Positions 39,501-42,666 of a stretch of DNA of 42,666 nt are shown here, one piece after another. The notes under the pieces were generated by a model. The model was not told where the DNA came from and made no database searches. It saw only the letters and a list, made by a program, of their open reading frames with translations. The translations under genes and the position numbers were made by a program. Origin of the DNA: Grammothele lineata (taxonomy: Eukaryota; Basidiomycota; Agaricomycetes; Polyporales; Polyporaceae); the NCBI GenBank assembly GCA_002150815.3, contig NDFF03000234.1:1-42666 (forward strand). Reading direction: 5' to 3'. Position 1 is the first letter of the stretch, and the number at the start of each line of letters is the position of its first letter.

Positions 39501-40699
39501 AAGCTCTAAGACCCGATGTGCGTTCGCAAGAAGTGCGACGACATGAGACGGCTTGTGCAAGTAGCAATGCGATAGTAGAAGACCATGGTACTAAATGTAG
39601 GGTTAACCAAGCATCTGATACACTCATCGGGCGCCTTTCGAGAAGTCCAGCTTGCATAGACCTTAGTTACCCTACACCGGAAGTAGATGAGAGCTACGGG
39701 TGATCCGTATGATCTGGATAATCAAGGCACATTGACGATGGCAGGACGTTGAGTACGACGCCCTGCACAGACCAGCGTCGCACTCGGGATGTCGGAAAGG
39801 TATTAAACACGCCACACACCTACAGAGTGCTTGAATTGGATCGCGTTACGAAGATATTAGGTAGGCGGAAAACCATTCGTACACGCACAACATATAAACC
39901 CATATCATTACGGAAGTCGGTATAGGAGATTCGTTCAAGTCTCGCTCGAGCGCACAGAACCTAGGCAACGCGACACCAAAACCGCACCGCTCGGGCGAGG
40001 ATCGATGCCGAACCGTTCGATATGGCTCGAACCAGTTCCCTCAAGGTTACTACAGTCTGGTGGGCGAATATGAGAGCCGAGAGGAGTGAATGAACGTACC
40101 CTCTAAGGACCCACCCCGAGCGGCAGAAACGTAGTGACGACAACATACCGAGACTGGACGTTGTTGAAACGAACTGCAGCCGGTAGTTTACGTCGCTGTG
40201 CTGTCCGAAATGACATGACATATGTGATCTCTTTGAGGAGGTCATTGTTGTGTAGAGGGAAGGAAGACTACCAGCCAAAAGTACGTACATAGTGAAGGGT
40301 GTGTGAGGACAGGCGGTTCAAACAGCAGGAGAACGAGGGCGGAAGAATATGAGGTACGAGTGAATTCTTGAAGGTTTTGGATGAAACTGGTATTGCTCAA
40401 GGGTCAGGGTCCGGGGTTAGGCGGCACAAAGCTCTGATGACGTGGCTATCGTCCCGGTGGGAAGGGGGAGTGGAAGTCCATACGGCTACGGGTGGAGGCG
40501 TTTGAATGCCGGGAGGGGAAAGGACGGACGACGAGGAGCAAGGGCGTACCTACGAACTGCTGGCGAATCTAGCGGGCGAAGCGGAATGCAAGAGATTTTG
40601 GGCCGCAGGTGCAATGACCAGGGTTTGCGGTCTATCCAAGTGCCACAGCATGGCGACTAAAGCCGCGGAAGAGGGCAGGGGAGGCAGATATGCACAACA
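39501..40699. other. No gene recognised
   Basis: Scattered frames only. A leftward 109-codon frame (39961-40290) and a rightward 113-codon frame (40506-40847) lack motifs. Confidence 0.35.
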
Positions 40700-41230
40700 C
40701 ACGAAAGGCTTGCTCACCAAGACACGTCCCTCCTCTCGTATCTCCGGGTCTTGCAGCGAATCGCTTGAGAGACAGCACCTAATGAACGCCCCGACAGATC
40801 AGCTCGATGGGGCCGGGACAACCAGGGAAGACGCAGAGGAGACGTAGTAATAGTAGCTGTAACATAAACTCACCCAGGCAACGCGTTGCAGGCGGAGGGC
40901 GCGTCAGTCTCTCTGTTCAAGTGGCCGCTCAATGGAAATGCTGCCAGTAGAGCGGTCAAACGAGGCTGGCGACAGAAAGAACAGAGAAATGCGAAGAAAT
41001 CGGGGAAGAGTGGCGGGAGAAAGAAAGGCGAGTTGCGAGGGAGGTGAGTAGAGAGGAGCAGAGCTAGCTCGCGGCGGCGTATTGAGTTGAACACGGCGAA
41101 GGCCCCGAGGACGCCGGCGTCAATGCTGTCCCTCCCTCCCACCCGGTTCCCGTCCGCGCCCTCGTCGTCCGACTCGCTCGACTCGCTATTGCCGAAGAGT
41201 AAAACTACTAGTACTATGGGTACACGCATA
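40700..41230 (-). CDS. Possible leftward multi-exon gene
   Basis: A leftward ATG near 41230 opens with a hydrophobic then acidic N-terminus (VLLFGNSESSESDDEGADG), followed by NSIRRRELALLLSTHLPRNS, and reaches a GTGAGT donor near 40874. A further exon could lie between the AG at about 40779 and a GTGAGC donor near 40723 (SLQDPEIREEGRVL). Phase closure was not verified and no family is recognised. Confidence 0.25.
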
Positions 41231-42666
41231 CTTTCGTGATGCCATTGCGGCGCTGAGCAGTTCTCAGACGGAGGCAAGGCCACCACGAACAACGCCGCAC
41301 CATTGTCTATCCTCTACAAAGGCGACACGAGGAAGATGACCGAAGATAGTGGATACAGGGACCGCCAGCATTCTATCCGTTTTACGCCACCTCGAGGTAA
41401 GTCTGCAGCTCTTGCGTTCGTCCATTCTCCTGACCGCGCCCCAGAGAATTCCTTGTCCAGCTGCGAAAAACTGTGGTTCCTGGATAATCAGGGCGAGTAG
41501 TCTGTCTATGACAAAACATAGAAGATGAATTAGTTGCGTACAGAATCCGCCAAGCTAACACCACGCTCACAAAACCAAAGCGGCGATTGTTCGAACAAGG
41601 CCAATCTGAAAGCCAAACGCGCGGGTGAGGGAAATCGAGGAAACAACTCCTCTCGCTGAACGTGGTTGACGAGAATATTACGGAGCACTGGAAGTGGCTA
41701 ATACTCAATGAATAGCCCTTCCCCGAGTTGAGAAGCTTAGTAGAGTGCTTACTTGATAAGGCAGCACACGCTCTATTAGCATGTCCCCTCCATCAGTAGT
41801 CTTACGTCATTTTTGAAGGGCTGTGATGTAAACACGTGTAAGCTTGACGACGGAGGAATGCGGAGGCTCTCGGCTTTTATCACGCCAACCCTGATCGACA
41901 GAGTGGTCTTGGACTCTTAGTATGCACCGTCGCCATATAGAGGGTCGAGCTCGTAATAGGACCCTTCCTCTACCCCCTAGTCACGGGCAAGTACTACCGG
42001 TTCACTGTGCCATGTACCCGCAGAGCCTGTAGAAGCGGGACTATACCGCCTGTCGAACGTATCCTCCTCCAGGTGCTACGGCTCGACGTGCGGCCCTCAG
42101 GGTCTAGTTTGAAGAACCCATGCGAGTTGTGTCCTTCTCACTCGAAGACATCAACGCGCGGGGAATTCACAATACGATGCGCGAAGGATGGTACGACGTC
42201 CGACGTGACGCGTATCTGGGCGCACCCAAGTGGGCGCTCCATTCACCCGTCTCCGCGACTATGACGCTCGTCAAACGCATGCACTTCTTATAGCACACAT
42301 TTGCCCATCATCACAGCCGTGGAATGCGGACTATTTCGCGCCCAAGAAGGCTGCATATATTTGAAGGGGCAGGCGCAAATGGATTCACAGCGGAACTTGG
42401 CGTCACATTCTAGTTTCATCTATTTTGGTGCTCCACCGCTCACCTTGTCGTAGAACTATGAGTGCTTTCGAAGGCGGCGGGCGCAACAGCCTGTAAGGTG
42501 CATCAAGACCATTCCGTTCGTTGGTAGCACGGATACCCGCGTCCAAAGGTGATCCTCTAAGACTGTCGTGCGGGCCCCAACCGGCAAAGCCGGGGCCGGA
42601 TTGGTCACATTAGAGCAACGCTGTAGTCAGCAAGGCTCCATAACGGGCATTATCAACCATTGCGGG
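41231..42666. other. No gene recognised
   Basis: Only short frames (up to about 108 codons, both strands) without domains, splice structure or repeats of note. Confidence 0.4.

Overview
The window looks like chromosomal DNA of an Agaricomycete (mushroom-forming basidiomycete). The grounds are short 40-65 nt GT-AG introns with clear branch points, a DUF6699-like gene, a CxC2-type KDZ transposase and a fungal-type TET/JBP dioxygenase. All exon models were built by hand from splice signals and reading-frame closure. Family assignments come from recognised motifs, not from searches.

The dominant structure is one very large DNA transposon at about 5854-36811 (about 31 kb). Its ends are 466-bp terminal inverted repeats, about 97% identical apart from the outermost 17 bp. 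They are flanked by the same 9-mer, GCTGTCCGG (5845-5853 and 36812-36820), a candidate target-site duplication of the size expected for the KDZ superfamily (8 bp is described for Zisupton). Genes in the left part (about 10-24.7 kb) mostly run leftward. Genes in the right part (25.4-35.9 kb) run rightward, away from a central intergenic region near 24.7-25.4 kb.

Rightward genes: an apparently intact 12-13-exon KDZ transposase (25422-29571), a large protein of unknown function (29719-33522) and a TET/JBP-type 2-oxoglutarate/Fe(II) dioxygenase (34208-35856). Leftward genes: a coiled-coil protein (about 24.7-23.8 kb); a 671-aa protein starting with the histone H3 hexamer MARTKQ and containing an HMG-box-like region (22388-19889); a KDZ transposase remnant (19688-19133); two paralogous unknown genes B and A (18890-17887, 17288-15411); and a 502-aa protein whose first exon encodes a copy of the histone H3 tail, followed by a coiled coil and a PHD-like zinc finger (12935-11095). 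A 16-copy minisatellite (13191-14444) lies upstream of the last gene. The 6.3-11 kb interval is poorly resolved.

The element therefore appears to combine its own transposase with chromatin-directed cargo: a putative 5-methylcytosine oxidase, two H3-tail mimics, a PHD-like finger, an HMG-like protein and candidate SUMO-interacting motifs. A conserved 10-mer GTGACTTCAC occurs five times inside the element, each time at the apex of an inverted repeat whose arms differ but remain complementary. A 35-bp TATA-containing module occurs once near each end in opposite orientations.

The flanks (1-5844, 36821-42666) are sparse host sequence: one DUF6699-like gene, two tentative small genes, a 506-bp MITE-like element with perfect 38-bp inverted ends, and a hexanucleotide microsatellite.
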